Shown piece after piece: positions 1-8,890 of a DNA stretch of 12,174 nt; position 1 is the stretch's first letter; every line of letters starts with the position of its first letter. Made by a program: the position numbers and the translations under genes. The notes beneath the pieces are model-generated. The model had not been told where the DNA came from, ran no database searches, and saw nothing but the letters and a program-made list of their open reading frames with translations. The stretch covers positions 1 to 12,174 of the forward strand of contig PITI01000454.1 of NCBI GenBank assembly GCA_004325065.1. The letters are read 5' to 3'. The stretch comes from Hamiltosporidium magnivora. Its lineage: Eukaryota > Microsporidia > Dubosqiidae.

Positions 1-89
1 AACAAACCCACTGGAAAAAGACAGGTGGACGGTATTACTAAGGGAAGCCAAGGCTCTCTTAGAGCAGCAGTACTAAAGATGAATAAATG
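1..89 (+). mobile_element. Repeat family copy A: 3' end fragment of a probable non-LTR retrotransposon, cut by the window edge
   Basis: This segment is about 80% identical by hand alignment (about 71 of 89 positions, one gap) to the reverse complement of 5902-5989. The first 22 bases are identical to that copy. It is GC-rich (28 of the first 60 bases) while the DNA after base 90 drops at once to the AT-rich background, so the element boundary is visible. The end reads GATGAATAAATG, a short tail also seen in the other two copies (GATGAATGAATG and GATGAAGGAATG). A shared 3' end with a short tandem tail is typical of non-LTR retrotransposons; the family assignment is inference. The upstream part lies outside the window, so the true length of this copy is unknown. 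It could also be a SINE or another dispersed repeat. Confidence 0.6.
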
Positions 90-171
90 TAAGGTCAAAT
101 TTTTAGTTTTTACAATTAAATTGAATAAATTGACCAAATGCTTTAAAAGACGCATTTCTTGTCATATTTAA
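1..171 (+). pseudogene. Open frame through copy A, incomplete at the left edge, probable coding remnant only at its start
   Basis: Frame 1 is open from the first base to a TAA at 169-171 (56 codons, no start in the window). The first codons read NKPTGKRQVDG, which matches NKPTGKRPVGS in the frame of copy B (minus strand, around 5955-5989) almost residue for residue. The homology ends near base 89, so the remaining codons to 168 are probably chance readthrough into flanking DNA. The protein is basic and rich in K, R and P at this point. I do not recognise a domain. If it is coding at all it is the extreme C terminus of an element protein, possibly the reverse transcriptase polyprotein. Confidence 0.25.
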
Positions 172-1938
172 GTAAATATAAGAATAGCTTTAAGCAAAAA
201 AACACACGAATTCGGACAATTTCATCCAATAAATGCTAAAGTATTAAACATATGCGACATAAACAATTCTTTAACGGTTTAACTGATATATATGAACACC
301 AAAACCAAACCATAGCTATATTTTGTATTTGTTTTTTTGTAAATATTCGCAGATACACGGATCAAAATGTAAACAATACTTATTTTTCGATACAATTAAG
401 AAATCTTAATCCAGCCTTGGCTGATTGAAATAATAATCCGACTTAAAAGTTGGTATAAATTAGAAATATATATTTCCAAAGATTTTTGGCTTGATATTTT
501 AAAATAATCAATAGCTGAAAACCGTACAAATACTTTTTAAATTTTTAATGATTGTGCTTGAACATCAGAGTTAGAAACGAAACAGGGCTCTATTCATGTA
601 ATCAGGTAGGCGAAGTAAAGCCAGAAAATGTATATGCATTGCTAATAAGGAAAGTAACTTCCGAGTATAAAAGACAAGAAATAAAGGAGTTTTTTGTTTG
701 ATATAAACAATAGTAAGCGGTATGATGAATAAACAAGCATCTAGCCGGTTTCATCAACCTCTTGCAACAGTCTTAGCTTTTATTAAAATAATAAAAAGTG
801 CGGATTGCATCAAACTTAATTGTAAGATTCTATCCTACGTTTTTCAATTGAAAGATTTAAAAAAGAACAAAACAGGGATTATATTTTGCTCTTTAAGGAA
901 TATAAATCACCGCAAATAACAGTTTAACAGAAATGCATAACATAAAGATTTAAATCAGAGATAGCCAATGATTTTTAGTTTACTGTTATAAATAATTAAA
1001 ATAAAAATAGCTTTATGTTTTTCCATCGGAAATAAAGTTCATACTAAGCAATTGCTATTTAAAAGCCGAAATAGTTTCTTTGCATATTTTTCTGTTGATT
1101 TGGCTTGAAAAATAACGGCTTCTTTCATGAAACACACAATAAATAAAATATTAGGAGAAACAAAACACATTTTTGAAATTCAATGAAACATTTTGATTGA
1201 CGTCTTGAGAATTGTAGAATTGATCTATTAATTTTCTTGATTTTTAAAATTTTTGCATCGTATTTCTTTCCTTTTTTGTCCGAAATTTCACAATTACTTT
1301 TTTAGCTGTGTAGTAGAACTTATTTTCGAATTTGAATTCGAATACTGTAAAATTAAAATAAAAAGTTTGTTTCTTTTTAAGCTTAATTGCATTTAAAAAT
1401 AATAGAGAAGAATAATGATCAATAAAAGGTACAGAATATGGAGATATAACAAACAAAAGCTGATATATTGACCCGGTGATTTAATAGACAAATTATTTGC
1501 TTACAAATTTCATAATTTGAATTAAAAAAGTTGAAATTTCAATGAAATAATCGTTTTGTTGTGATTTTATCACTTAAAATTTTTAAACCGCAATTGAAGC
1601 CTCTGAAACAACCCGGTAAAGAGGTAGTTTTATCAGCGTGCACAGAACGCATAGTTAAATATTTTTTCGATTGCTTGCCTTTATAACAGATTTTTTTAAT
1701 CAGTGTACGAATAAATATCAAACTAAATATCAATGTTACATATAAAATCACTCTGTTTAAAAAATACTCTATAAATTTGTACTTTATTGCTATTTTTTTT
1801 AGAATATAGCAGAGTTTTATTACATCTTAAAGTAATTAATGGTACACAAACTTTTATTTGTAAATAATTTATATATTCTACGCAAGCAAATCAAATTTGG
1901 GTAGCTTAAATATATAGCACAAAATTATTGTATTGGAA
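90..1938. other. AT-rich stretch with no supported gene
   Basis: Unique-looking AT-rich DNA. Small patches of higher G+C occur near 585-670 and 1600-1655 but I could not tie them to any element. At 1325-1342 two TTCGAA palindromes enclose a GAATTTGAATT core, making an imperfect palindrome. Short frames at 722-919 (+), 1244-1456 (-) and 1539-1751 (-) are of the length and composition chance would give, and are not called. Confidence 0.6.
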
Positions 1939-1959
1939 TTGATTTATCGAATAAATCAA
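1939..1959. repeat. Perfect 9-bp hairpin with 3-base loop
   Basis: TTGATTTAT and ATAAATCAA are exact reverse complements separated by CGA. There is no T-run or coding region beside it that would make it a terminator. About one such hairpin is expected by chance in AT-rich DNA of this length, so no function is claimed. Confidence 0.4.
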
Positions 1960-2840
1960 AATGTATTTTTAGATTATCTACTGTATGATTACATATAAAT
2001 TTTCGCTAAAAACAAATCCTTTAAACATATATTCATAAATCTTTAATATTCTCGAAATAATGCAAGAGACGGAATTTTTTTGGATAAAATTAGTAATGCC
2101 GTTGAGATAAGATTTATAAATAAAATAAAAAAATACGAACATATGTATAAACAAAATATGTAAAAATTTTCTGCCATTATCTAGATAATAGGTGCAAATA
2201 AAACAACAAATATTTCTTTAAATAGAAAAAGATTTATGTAACACAGCTAATTATATTTGGAAATATGTAATGATTTTTTTTGTGAAAGGAGCATTAAAGG
2301 CATTACAACATTTTTTTTTACTATTTTAAGCGTACATTATTAAGTTACAAATGTCAGATGTATTTTTTATATTCATAATAGTGGTTAAACCGACGAAATT
2401 GGATTTTTTAAGGTAAGCGAAAAAAAATAAGCAAAAATAAATTGAAATTTACCCTAATTGAAATATCTAATAAAATTTTGGTCAAATATTTTTTATTGCA
2501 TCTTTAGAACGAAGTTTTTTATGTTATAACAGATTTCTAAAACTATGCGATGTATGAAAATATGATCATAAAAATCAACATATTTGGATTTTTAGAGATG
2601 TTACAAATTTGTAAAAGCTCTATTTAAAACCAAAGACGACATACTAAGTGGTAGTAAACACATTATTTACAATAAGTTTTATTGTTTCTGAGCGATTTTA
2701 ATTTAATTACATTTATAGTTTGGTCTTTCAAGAAACAAATTTGTTAATTTATATTATTTGAGTTAGGAAAAAAAATGAATTGTGTCTTAACATTTTTATA
2801 GTATTAATTTCTATAAATGAATATATTTTTTTAAGGTTTT

Positions 2841-2970
2841 GTACCCAAGCGGTAACCACGCCTTTTTAAAGTGTATCATATCATGTCGGCAGAAAGTACT
2901 CTGACTTCTTGGTTCTAGAAAAAAAATAGCTTACCGTTTCTAACCCAAGTAAAATGACTTTGATACACTT
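2841..2970. repeat. Small GC-richer patch with 10-bp inverted repeat
   Basis: AAGTGTATCA at 2869-2878 and TGATACACTT at 2961-2970 are exact reverse complements, 82 bases apart. The word ACCCAAG occurs at 2843-2849 and again exactly 100 bases later at 2943-2949. CTTGGTT (2908-2914) and AACCCAAG (2942-2949) form a further near-perfect inverted pair. The patch is visibly richer in G+C than its flanks. It could be the relic of a small mobile element, but a 10-bp inverted pair at this spacing is within chance expectation and I see no flanking target duplication. Confidence 0.25.
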
Positions 2971-4123
2971 CCAATATAATTCAAGCTTTCTTGTTATAAT
3001 TGTGGTAGCGAATTCTAAGTTGATTGAAATTTTTGATTAATCTAACACCTTGCACATACATTCAAACACAAATCAAACTTTTAAAAAAAAATAATTATCT
3101 CAGGACGTCTTTCTTCAACAACTAAATATTTAAACCTTTCTTTTTAATTCGAACTTCTGCTCCTTATGTTTTATACCTAATTATATATTTGAATTGTTTT
3201 TGGCATTAAAATAGCAGATTATACACTTAATTGTGTCTTTAGAGCTCTTCTGAAGATGAACTATTTAGAATCACATCATGAATTATTTATATGTTTTTAT
3301 ATTAAAAAAAGATTAAAATTACTTGAAAGCCCTTTATGATTTCAAAATTCCGAAGCGCATATATAACCAGTTCATATATTTATTTATTTCTATCGAGAAG
3401 AATGTGTTTTCAGAAAAGCCAAAGGCTCTGCGTTCAATCTTGAATCTGCAGAAATTATTTATTCACTAATTTTTTGAAATTATAAGACAAGGCAGTGTTA
3501 TTAAACTTTCTCGGTTCACTGAATATTTATACGTTGATCCAAAAGATTTCATAGGTTGTTACTAAATACTTATTTTGAGCTATTATGTTAGCATAATTTT
3601 CTAAAAATTATTTAATTACCTGCAATTTCCCGATTATATTGAGCAATATTTTCTATTTGTAGAAATCCATGATCATTAAATATATTCTAAAGTCGTTTTT
3701 GCAAGTATAATCTAATCAGATTTGCAATTTTAAAAATAACACATTAGAAAACTTTACAAATTTCTTTTATGAATAAGTTGCATCTTAAGCCTATATTTAG
3801 AAATACAAAGAAGCAACTGTATTCTAGAATTTTTTGCAGTTAGATTTTTTGATATATTGATGTTTTGTCTATAAAAAAAGAAGTTTTAAGCTTCAAATAT
3901 TACATTCTATTCCGAATCCATAGTTTTCGTGCAATTTACGTAACAGCCAAGAGAAACAGATATTTGAATTTTATGTTTATATATTACTAAGTTCGAAAAT
4001 ATACTTTTCACTGTTTTCAAACATTCTAAAACATGTAATTAACTTAGTTGAATGTTCTTCATATATTTTCACATATGTTCGAAGGCGTCTTTTACCTTTT
4101 CTAAACTAGTTTAAAAACTATAA

Positions 4124-4137
4124 CCCCCTTCCCTCTC
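4124..4137 (+). repeat. Pyrimidine tract
   Basis: Fourteen uninterrupted pyrimidines (CCCCCTTCCCTCTC), ten of them C, in a region where C is about one base in eight. It lies within featureless AT-rich DNA, so no role can be assigned. Confidence 0.5.
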
Positions 4138-4461
4138 AATATAAAATAGAAACCAGCATGGAAACTTTTGTGATTTAAATCCTTTGTGTGTTGTAGGATG
4201 TGGTAAAAAACAAACTTTTTTAAGAGCAGAGTCGGACACATTTTTTGATCAGATTTTTTTCACGAGTGACTATAATAAAGCGTGACAAAAGCTTTCCTAT
4301 ATGCTTTACAGTTTAGGCTTTTCAAAAAGGTTTCATTAAAAGAGTTATTGTGTTAGTCTAACCAAAATTTCCGTTGTTTAGGAGTAAGGCTTAAACGACT
4401 AAGAATCAGATTCGGAATTCGATTTTCGATTTTATCTTGCTCAATAGATCATTGTTACGTG

Positions 4462-4469
4462 CCCCCCCC
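4462..4469 (+). repeat. C8 homopolymer
   Basis: Eight consecutive C residues following TTACGTG. It is the longest G or C run I saw in the window. Such runs are prone to length errors in sequencing and to slippage. No nearby structure suggests an origin or regulatory element. Confidence 0.6.
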
Positions 4470-4860
4470 ATAATTTGTAAAAAAATTTAAAAACCTACCA
4501 TCTTTCTTATAATTCTCATTATAATAATAATTTGAAGAAATTTTCATTGATTTCTAAACTTATAAAACCATATTAAAAACAAAAAATAAAATTTCTGAAT
4601 TTCTCGAGATTAACATTTTGTAAAAATAGAAGATTACATCACCACTCAAACCAACTATAATTGCTTGAAAATGCGAATTGCTTCAATTTTTCTATAATTT
4701 GTATTGCTCGAATATAAAAGCCTCAAATAGATAAGAATATATACTAATTATTAGATAAAAAACTTGAATTAAGTATATTTATAGGCAAGATTCGAATTTT
4801 GTACGATCTAGGCTTTCGATGTATAAAATAAAATTTTCTTTTTGCATAAAATTATATGGC

Positions 4861-4885
4861 AAGCTTGTATTTTCGAAACAAGCTT
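4861..4885. repeat. 8-bp hairpin enclosing a TTTCGAAA palindrome
   Basis: AAGCTTGT at 4861-4868 and ACAAGCTT at 4878-4885 are exact reverse complements, and the interval contains TTTCGAAA (4871-4878), itself a perfect palindrome that shares one base with the right arm. There is no adjoining gene. Function unknown, probably fortuitous. Confidence 0.4.
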
Positions 4886-5470
4886 AACTTGACAAATATT
4901 TTATTTACGGTGTCGCAAATCTTGTTTGTTAAAGAAGACCATATATCTTATCATTTTCATGGGTTTTAATTATTCTTCAGGTTTCATATGATAAATAAAA
5001 ATTTTTACGTTGGTGTTTATCTTGGGTATATGATTACAATGTTCTTTAAAGCGAATATTAATTCAGTTTTTTCCAATTCCCGGTAAATTTTATTTGTTTA
5101 AAGTTATAGCGAATTTTGGTAGATTCGTTGCATTAAGGGCATAACCAAGGCGAGAAATTACACGTTTATACGATCCAATGTTTTTATATTTACATCATAG
5201 TTATGTTAAAAGCAAACACCAGGGAGAATGAAGCGCATCAGCCTTTTGCTGGTTATTTTTTCTAGTTTAAATTTTGATTCATATTTTCTTAAACAGAATA
5301 TATTAATCTGCAAATAGTATAGTAATGTAGAATTTCCTAATAAGAGATTTGAAAAATAGATTTTGGAACAGGTAAAAAGAAAAAACAAAGCATATAAAGG
5401 TCAAGGTTTATATTTTTGTCAGTATAACATATAATTGCTTTAGGTTATCCAGAAAGCCTTAGCCGTCGAT

Positions 5471-5502
5471 TAACGAATTCTATTGCTGAATCTAACGAAT
5501 TC
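5471..5502 (+). repeat. Paired 10-base direct repeat
   Basis: TAACGAATTC occurs at 5471-5480 and again at 5493-5502, a centre spacing of 22 bases or about two helical turns. Each copy contains the palindrome GAATTC. The spacing would suit a dimeric protein site, but there is no gene beside it to regulate, so this is only an observation. Confidence 0.35.
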
Positions 5503-5901
5503 ATTAAAACCTATCTATATATTTGAATCCACTAAGTCTTTTAAAAATTTCAGATTCAAAACTTTTGCTTTGTTAAAATTTGATTTTTTTTTATGAAAAT
5601 TATATCATTAAACCTTACTTTTGACGAAAAATTTATCAGCTATTTGTACTTTTCTTGTTCTTTTCATTTATTGACAATCATACGTTTCCAAAATATATGA
5701 GTTGCAAGTCATTACAACAAATAAATCCATATTTCTATGTTCATATTATAGCGTTACTATATTTATGCTCTTTCTAATGTTTCACGAGCATTGGAAGTTA
5801 TTAGAACAAACCTCTTATGCCCTTTCGTTATGTAATTTTCTAGCATTAATTTTTAACATACTGTAAGAACTTAGATAAGTTTATGTTTTTGATTATCATA
5901 A

Positions 5902-6052
5902 CATTCATTCATCCTCCGCATTACAGCCCTACACAGCCTTTGCCTCCCTCAGTAATACTGCCCACCGGTCTTTTTCCAGTGGGTTTGTTTACTTTTGAGG
6001 GTTTCGTAACAAGGTGGTTTTAAAGAGTGGGTTTTTAGCCATACGTCCAGCA
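5902..6052 (-). mobile_element. Repeat family copy B: 3' end fragment of a probable non-LTR retrotransposon, inverted
   Basis: Read on the minus strand, this copy begins near 6052, runs through the conserved GTTACGAAACC block (6000-6010), then through the 22 bases identical to the start of copy A, and ends in GATGAATGAATG at 5902-5913. It aligns with copy C without gaps over about 51 bases (about 37 identical) and with copy A over 89 positions (about 71 identical). The upstream limit is fuzzy: similarity to copy C thins beyond about 6036 and is hard to follow past 6052. The GC-rich composition contrasts with both flanks. No clear target-site duplication is visible. The decay and lack of a full reading frame imply an inactive 5'-truncated copy. 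Confidence 0.65.
5921..6019 (-). pseudogene. Coding remnant in copy B (C-terminal tail of an element protein)
   Basis: On the minus strand a 32-codon frame runs from 6019 to a TAA at 5923-5921, with another in-frame TAA just upstream (6022-6020) and no start codon. It begins NHLVTKPSKVNKPTGKRPV. Copy C, in the register set by the gap-free DNA alignment, begins HLVTKPKRVREPAVNRPV. Keeping HLVTKP, the following K/R-V pair and the RPV motif while the DNA has diverged to about 73% suggests the ancestral sequence was translated. The tail is basic and proline-rich. I infer the end of the ORF that carries the reverse transcriptase, but no catalytic motif is present to prove this. Confidence 0.35.
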
Positions 6053-7151
6053 TAAAGGATCCTTCCCTTTTAATGATTATCATTACATATTCTTTAAAAT
6101 TCTATTTTACTTTCCACCTTCTCAGATTCCTCTATGACGAACAGCTGTATAACTTTCGGCTTTTAAGAACAGGTATACAAACTATACTTATTACTGGAAT
6201 ATATGGCTAATATAGTTGAGTATTCAATTTTTAGAAATTGAGATATACCGATGTAATTATAATACTTTAATATTAACTCTTTTTTTTCTTAATTTTTGTA
6301 AAAAACTACTATACTTGTTTTCGGTTATATGACTTTAGTTTATCTGTTGGAATAAAAAATGAAGCTTTATTAAGTCTAAAGTGTACCCGCATGTATTTCC
6401 AAATTAGGGATTCCTGGCTCTTTTGAAATATCATTCTAGACCATTATAAACTCTTGGATAGGTACGGTTCAAATCTATCTTTTAATTTAGACAATTGTCT
6501 TTTATATTTTAGCTTTTAGTTTTTGTTCGTGATTTTTTTGTCTTGTGAAGAAATTAGGCATTTATCTAAAAAAATCATGCAAAAAATGACATTCCATAAC
6601 AATATGTTATTTGTCTTTTGTGCAACACTTCAGTTATATTTATAATGGATCTACATTTTCATCAAAAAGATAGCAGATCATCTTTTCTACTTCTTTTTGT
6701 CATGAATGCAGTAAATCAAAAATAATATGTTTCGTTAGAGCTATTTTAAATATATAGATTTGACAATGAAATTTATATTTAGACCGATCAAAACAAATAG
6801 AATGTAAAATCACAACATCCCATAGAGATTCACAGAACCGGCACTATTTTTCATTCATTATTTTTTGAGATTCATTTATTTTTGGAAGCGAAAATGCGAT
6901 AATTCTTTATAAGACGAACTAGCGTTTATTTCGAGTATTTTTATTTTAAAAAAAGATCGCTCAAAATTGAAGAAAAATTTAGTCTGAGTTTACTAAGACA
7001 ATCTATTATTGCTTTATTTATTTATAATTCGTTACAAATTTTATAATAAGTTAAATTTTCGTATTTTAGGTTATTTTCACAGCATTCATTCGATAATTGT
7101 TATTCTTTTTTGCTCAAATTCTTAATCTATTCATGATATTTTGATTGATTT
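6053..7151. other. AT-rich stretch with no supported gene
   Basis: No coding region, RNA gene or element recognised. A slightly GC-richer part lies near 6375-6475 and includes GGTTCAAATC, which resembles a tRNA B-box but has no tRNA fold around it. From about 6480 onward the plus strand becomes increasingly T-rich. Confidence 0.55.
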
Positions 7152-7172
7152 CAAAATTAATTTCTCGCTTTT
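7152..7172 (+). repeat. 21-base direct repeat, left copy
   Basis: Exactly identical to 7936-7956; the core is ATTTCTCGCTTT. By a rough estimate at this base composition, an exact 21-base repeat has well below a 1 in 1000 chance of arising anywhere in a 12 kb window. A run of further T follows this copy, which on the minus strand would be an A-rich tail abutting the repeat. It is a candidate target-site duplication of the segment between the copies. Confidence 0.85.
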
Positions 7173-7935
7173 TTTGCTTTGGTTTTTGAAGTTTATTATA
7201 TGTAAGTTTAAAATATTTCTCCTCTGAATGTTGCATTATATTTGTTCTGTTTTCTAGCCTGTTCTTTTGTATTTGCCCCATTGAACACATTTCTTGTTAT
7301 CTGTTTAATTCTTTTTGTTGGTGCAAGGAGTGTGCTGCTTTTTTGTTAGAAAAGCTCTTTTTTAGAATGGCAAGCTTAATCATCCTAAAATTGTATCATT
7401 AAAAATTTTCTTGTTGCAAATCTTTATGTGGAGGTAAGAACATTTAAACTATTTGCAATTGATTTATGAATCAATGGTTAGATTTTCAGGTGATGAAGCT
7501 TGAATTGACAATCTGAGGTCAATGAAAGCTTGTACAATTTTGAGAGATGTTAAAAACATCCAAAACATTTCTATAAAGATCGTTTTTATGTATAGAAACT
7601 AGATTAGAAACGACAATTGAATTTTCACCTAATGCCATGTGAAAGCTTAGAGACCTCTAGTCTCTCACTCGTGTTATGAGACGGGATGACTGGAAATACA
7701 AAAAAACATTCAACAGATAAAGCGAGAAATGCTATTTACAAGCCAACTTTGTAATATGAGACTAAAACAATTATATAGACCATGAAATTTCAAATATTAT
7801 TTTCTGGAATTTATTAAGTATATTTAGCATAGAGTATCTGTGTATGCTGCTAGTCTTGAGAACCACGAGGCCAGTCTCGACTTGTGATAACACATGAGCC
7901 GCGGAATTTACGAACACCGAGAAACTTCCTATCCC
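7173..7935 (-). mobile_element. Candidate retroposed insertion bracketed by the 21-base repeats
   Basis: This 763-base interval lies between two exact 21-base direct repeats. Read on the minus strand it starts GC-rich (GGGATAGGAAG...) and becomes strongly A-rich towards its end, finishing AAACCAAAGC followed by a run of A directly against the repeat. The other repeat copy is preceded, on the same strand, by CATCT joined to AAAAGCG, which resembles the T/A-rich site cut by L1-type endonucleases. These are the traits of a target-primed retroposed RNA. Against it, the GC-rich patch continues beyond the right-hand repeat to about 8115, so that repeat may lie inside an element rather than at its edge. 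No domain or known RNA is recognised in it. Confidence 0.3.
7649..7665. repeat. 6-bp hairpin AGAGAC/GTCTCT
   Basis: AGAGAC and GTCTCT are exact complements around a 5-base loop (CTCTA). It lies at the left edge of the GC-rich patch and overlaps the first AGTCTC motif. No T-run follows, so it is not an evident terminator. Confidence 0.4.
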
Positions 7936-7956
7936 CAAAATTAATTTCTCGCTTTT
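7936..7956 (+). repeat. 21-base direct repeat, right copy
   Basis: Exact second copy of 7152-7172, 784 bases downstream start to start, within the GC-rich patch. The reverse complement of its core also appears at 7719-7730 (AAAGCGAGAAAT, 12 bases exact). Confidence 0.85.
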
Positions 7957-7979
7957 AGATGCAAGTTATGGAAATGACG

Positions 7980-7995
7980 GTATCTTAAGAGATAC
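7980..7995. repeat. 6-bp hairpin GTATCT/AGATAC
   Basis: The arms GTATCT and AGATAC are exact complements around TAAG, and the centre TCTTAAGA is itself a palindrome. It lies inside the GC-rich patch; no function can be assigned. Confidence 0.4.
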
Positions 7996-8265
7996 GATGT
8001 GATGTTAGGGGTGCAGTTATTAATCGTAAACCAGAGCAACGTTAATACCATGAAAACACTATGACTCGTGTCACCGTGTTAAAAAAGATTGGATTTTCCA
8101 AATAAAGCACATCGATCTAAAATAGATAGTTTTCGGAATATATAAACCGACCCCTTAAGACAACCTTTATAACAGATAATTCACAAATCGCTTTTCATGA
8201 AATTAGAAGTTTGCAAGATTGAAAATCCCATCAGAAAATCAAGAAAGTCAAAAGAAACCCGAAAA

Positions 8266-8280
8266 ACTTAGTAACTAAGT
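8266..8280. repeat. 7-bp perfect palindrome with one central base
   Basis: ACTTAGT and ACTAAGT are exact reverse complements about a single A. It has the look of a dimeric protein site but no gene is adjacent, and one such palindrome is not unexpected in 12 kb. Confidence 0.35.
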
Positions 8281-8847
8281 ATTTCTATAACATAGTTCGT
8301 GTTTTATTCTAAAAATATGAATCCCGAAAAAAATATGACACTAAGATAACATATATTTTTTATCTGAGCATTTTAGACAGAAAATGTGAATATATAAGTT
8401 TTATTGAATGCATAAAATCTTTTTATACGAGGAAAAACAATAAGACAATAAACTCATAACTACAAAAAAATCAAGGTCATTTTTGGGAACATATTTTAAG
8501 ATTTAAAATATTTATCTATCAAATGATTTTAGCTCGGAAAAACCTTTTAATTTGTTTAATATTAAATTTATTGCAAAATTAGTTTTGATTGTTTTATTTA
8601 TCTTGATATAAATACGAATTACTGTATAACGTCATAATATTATCTTTGAGACATTTTCTCTAAACGGAGTCAAAAATACACTTCAATGGTTTATCTTCAG
8701 AAGGTTGTTTAGATATTTTTATTTTGTTATAAATTTATCGAAAAGTTGTATTCATATAATCATAACAGATTCACAACAAATTTCTTAAAAACAATTTTTT
8801 TGACATTTGACTTTTAGTTCGTTCATACGAGAACCTAATATTTTCTC

Positions 8848-8890
8848 AAAAAAATATAAAAAAATATAAAAAATTAAAAAAAATTAAAAC
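8848..8890 (+). repeat. A-rich low-complexity run
   Basis: Forty-three bases consisting only of A and T apart from the final C, built from repeated A-runs separated by TAT or TT (AAAAAAATAT units, then AAAAATTAAA units). It could be the decayed poly(A) tail of an old retroposed copy on the plus strand, but I found no recognisable element body or flanking duplication upstream. Confidence 0.5.

Larger units (their letters stand above)
1960..5901. other. AT-rich stretch with no supported gene
   Basis: Nearly 4 kb with no supported coding region, RNA gene or recognisable mobile element. It contains the short inverted repeat at 2869-2970, the pyrimidine tract at 4124-4137, the C8 run at 4462-4469, the hairpin at 4861-4885, one copy of the GCGAGAAAT word at 5150-5158, and the paired TAACGAATTC at 5471-5502. 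The single frame of 60 codons at 5206-5388 (-) is at the length chance gives and shows no family features. Confidence 0.6.
7640..8115. other. GC-rich patch of unknown nature with internal diverged repeats
   Basis: G+C rises to about 45% at 7641-7700 and 52% at 7861-7920, against about 25% around it. The plus-strand motif ACTYGTG occurs three times (7668-7674, 7880-7886, 8064-8070); the first two are each preceded at short distance by AGTCTC and followed by ATGAG, suggesting a decayed repeat of roughly 200 bases. On the minus strand a stretch without stops runs from 7965 to a TAA at 7773-7771 (64 sense codons, no early ATG), and a different frame holds a 36-codon ATG frame at 8051-7941. They overlap in different frames and resemble nothing I know. 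The best guess is an old, unidentified mobile-element relic. Confidence 0.4.

Noticed and set aside
722..919. 65-codon ATG frame on the plus strand
   Set aside because: Length fits chance at this composition; no recognisable domain, no ribosome-binding or splice context, and no homology seen by eye.
1244..1456. 70-codon ATG frame on the minus strand
   Set aside because: Rich in F, K, Y and N as expected from translating AT-rich non-coding DNA; no family features.
1539..1751. 70-codon ATG frame on the minus strand with a hydrophobic start
   Set aside because: The hydrophobic start could pass for a membrane segment, but runs of I, L and F are expected from AT-rich sequence and the rest matches nothing known to me.
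5206..5388. 60-codon ATG frame on the minus strand
   Set aside because: At the chance length limit, with no domain or supporting context.
6003..6014. TCGTAACAAGGT, which matches the conserved 3' region of small-subunit rRNA
   Set aside because: The match stops after about 12 bases and no rRNA sequence surrounds it. It lies within repeat copy B, and copy C has the diverged equivalent, so it belongs to the repeat family.
6465..6478. GGTTCAAATC, a B-box-like word suggesting a tRNA or SINE promoter
   Set aside because: No T-arm stem in the right place, no acceptor or anticodon stem, and no A-box at the right distance.
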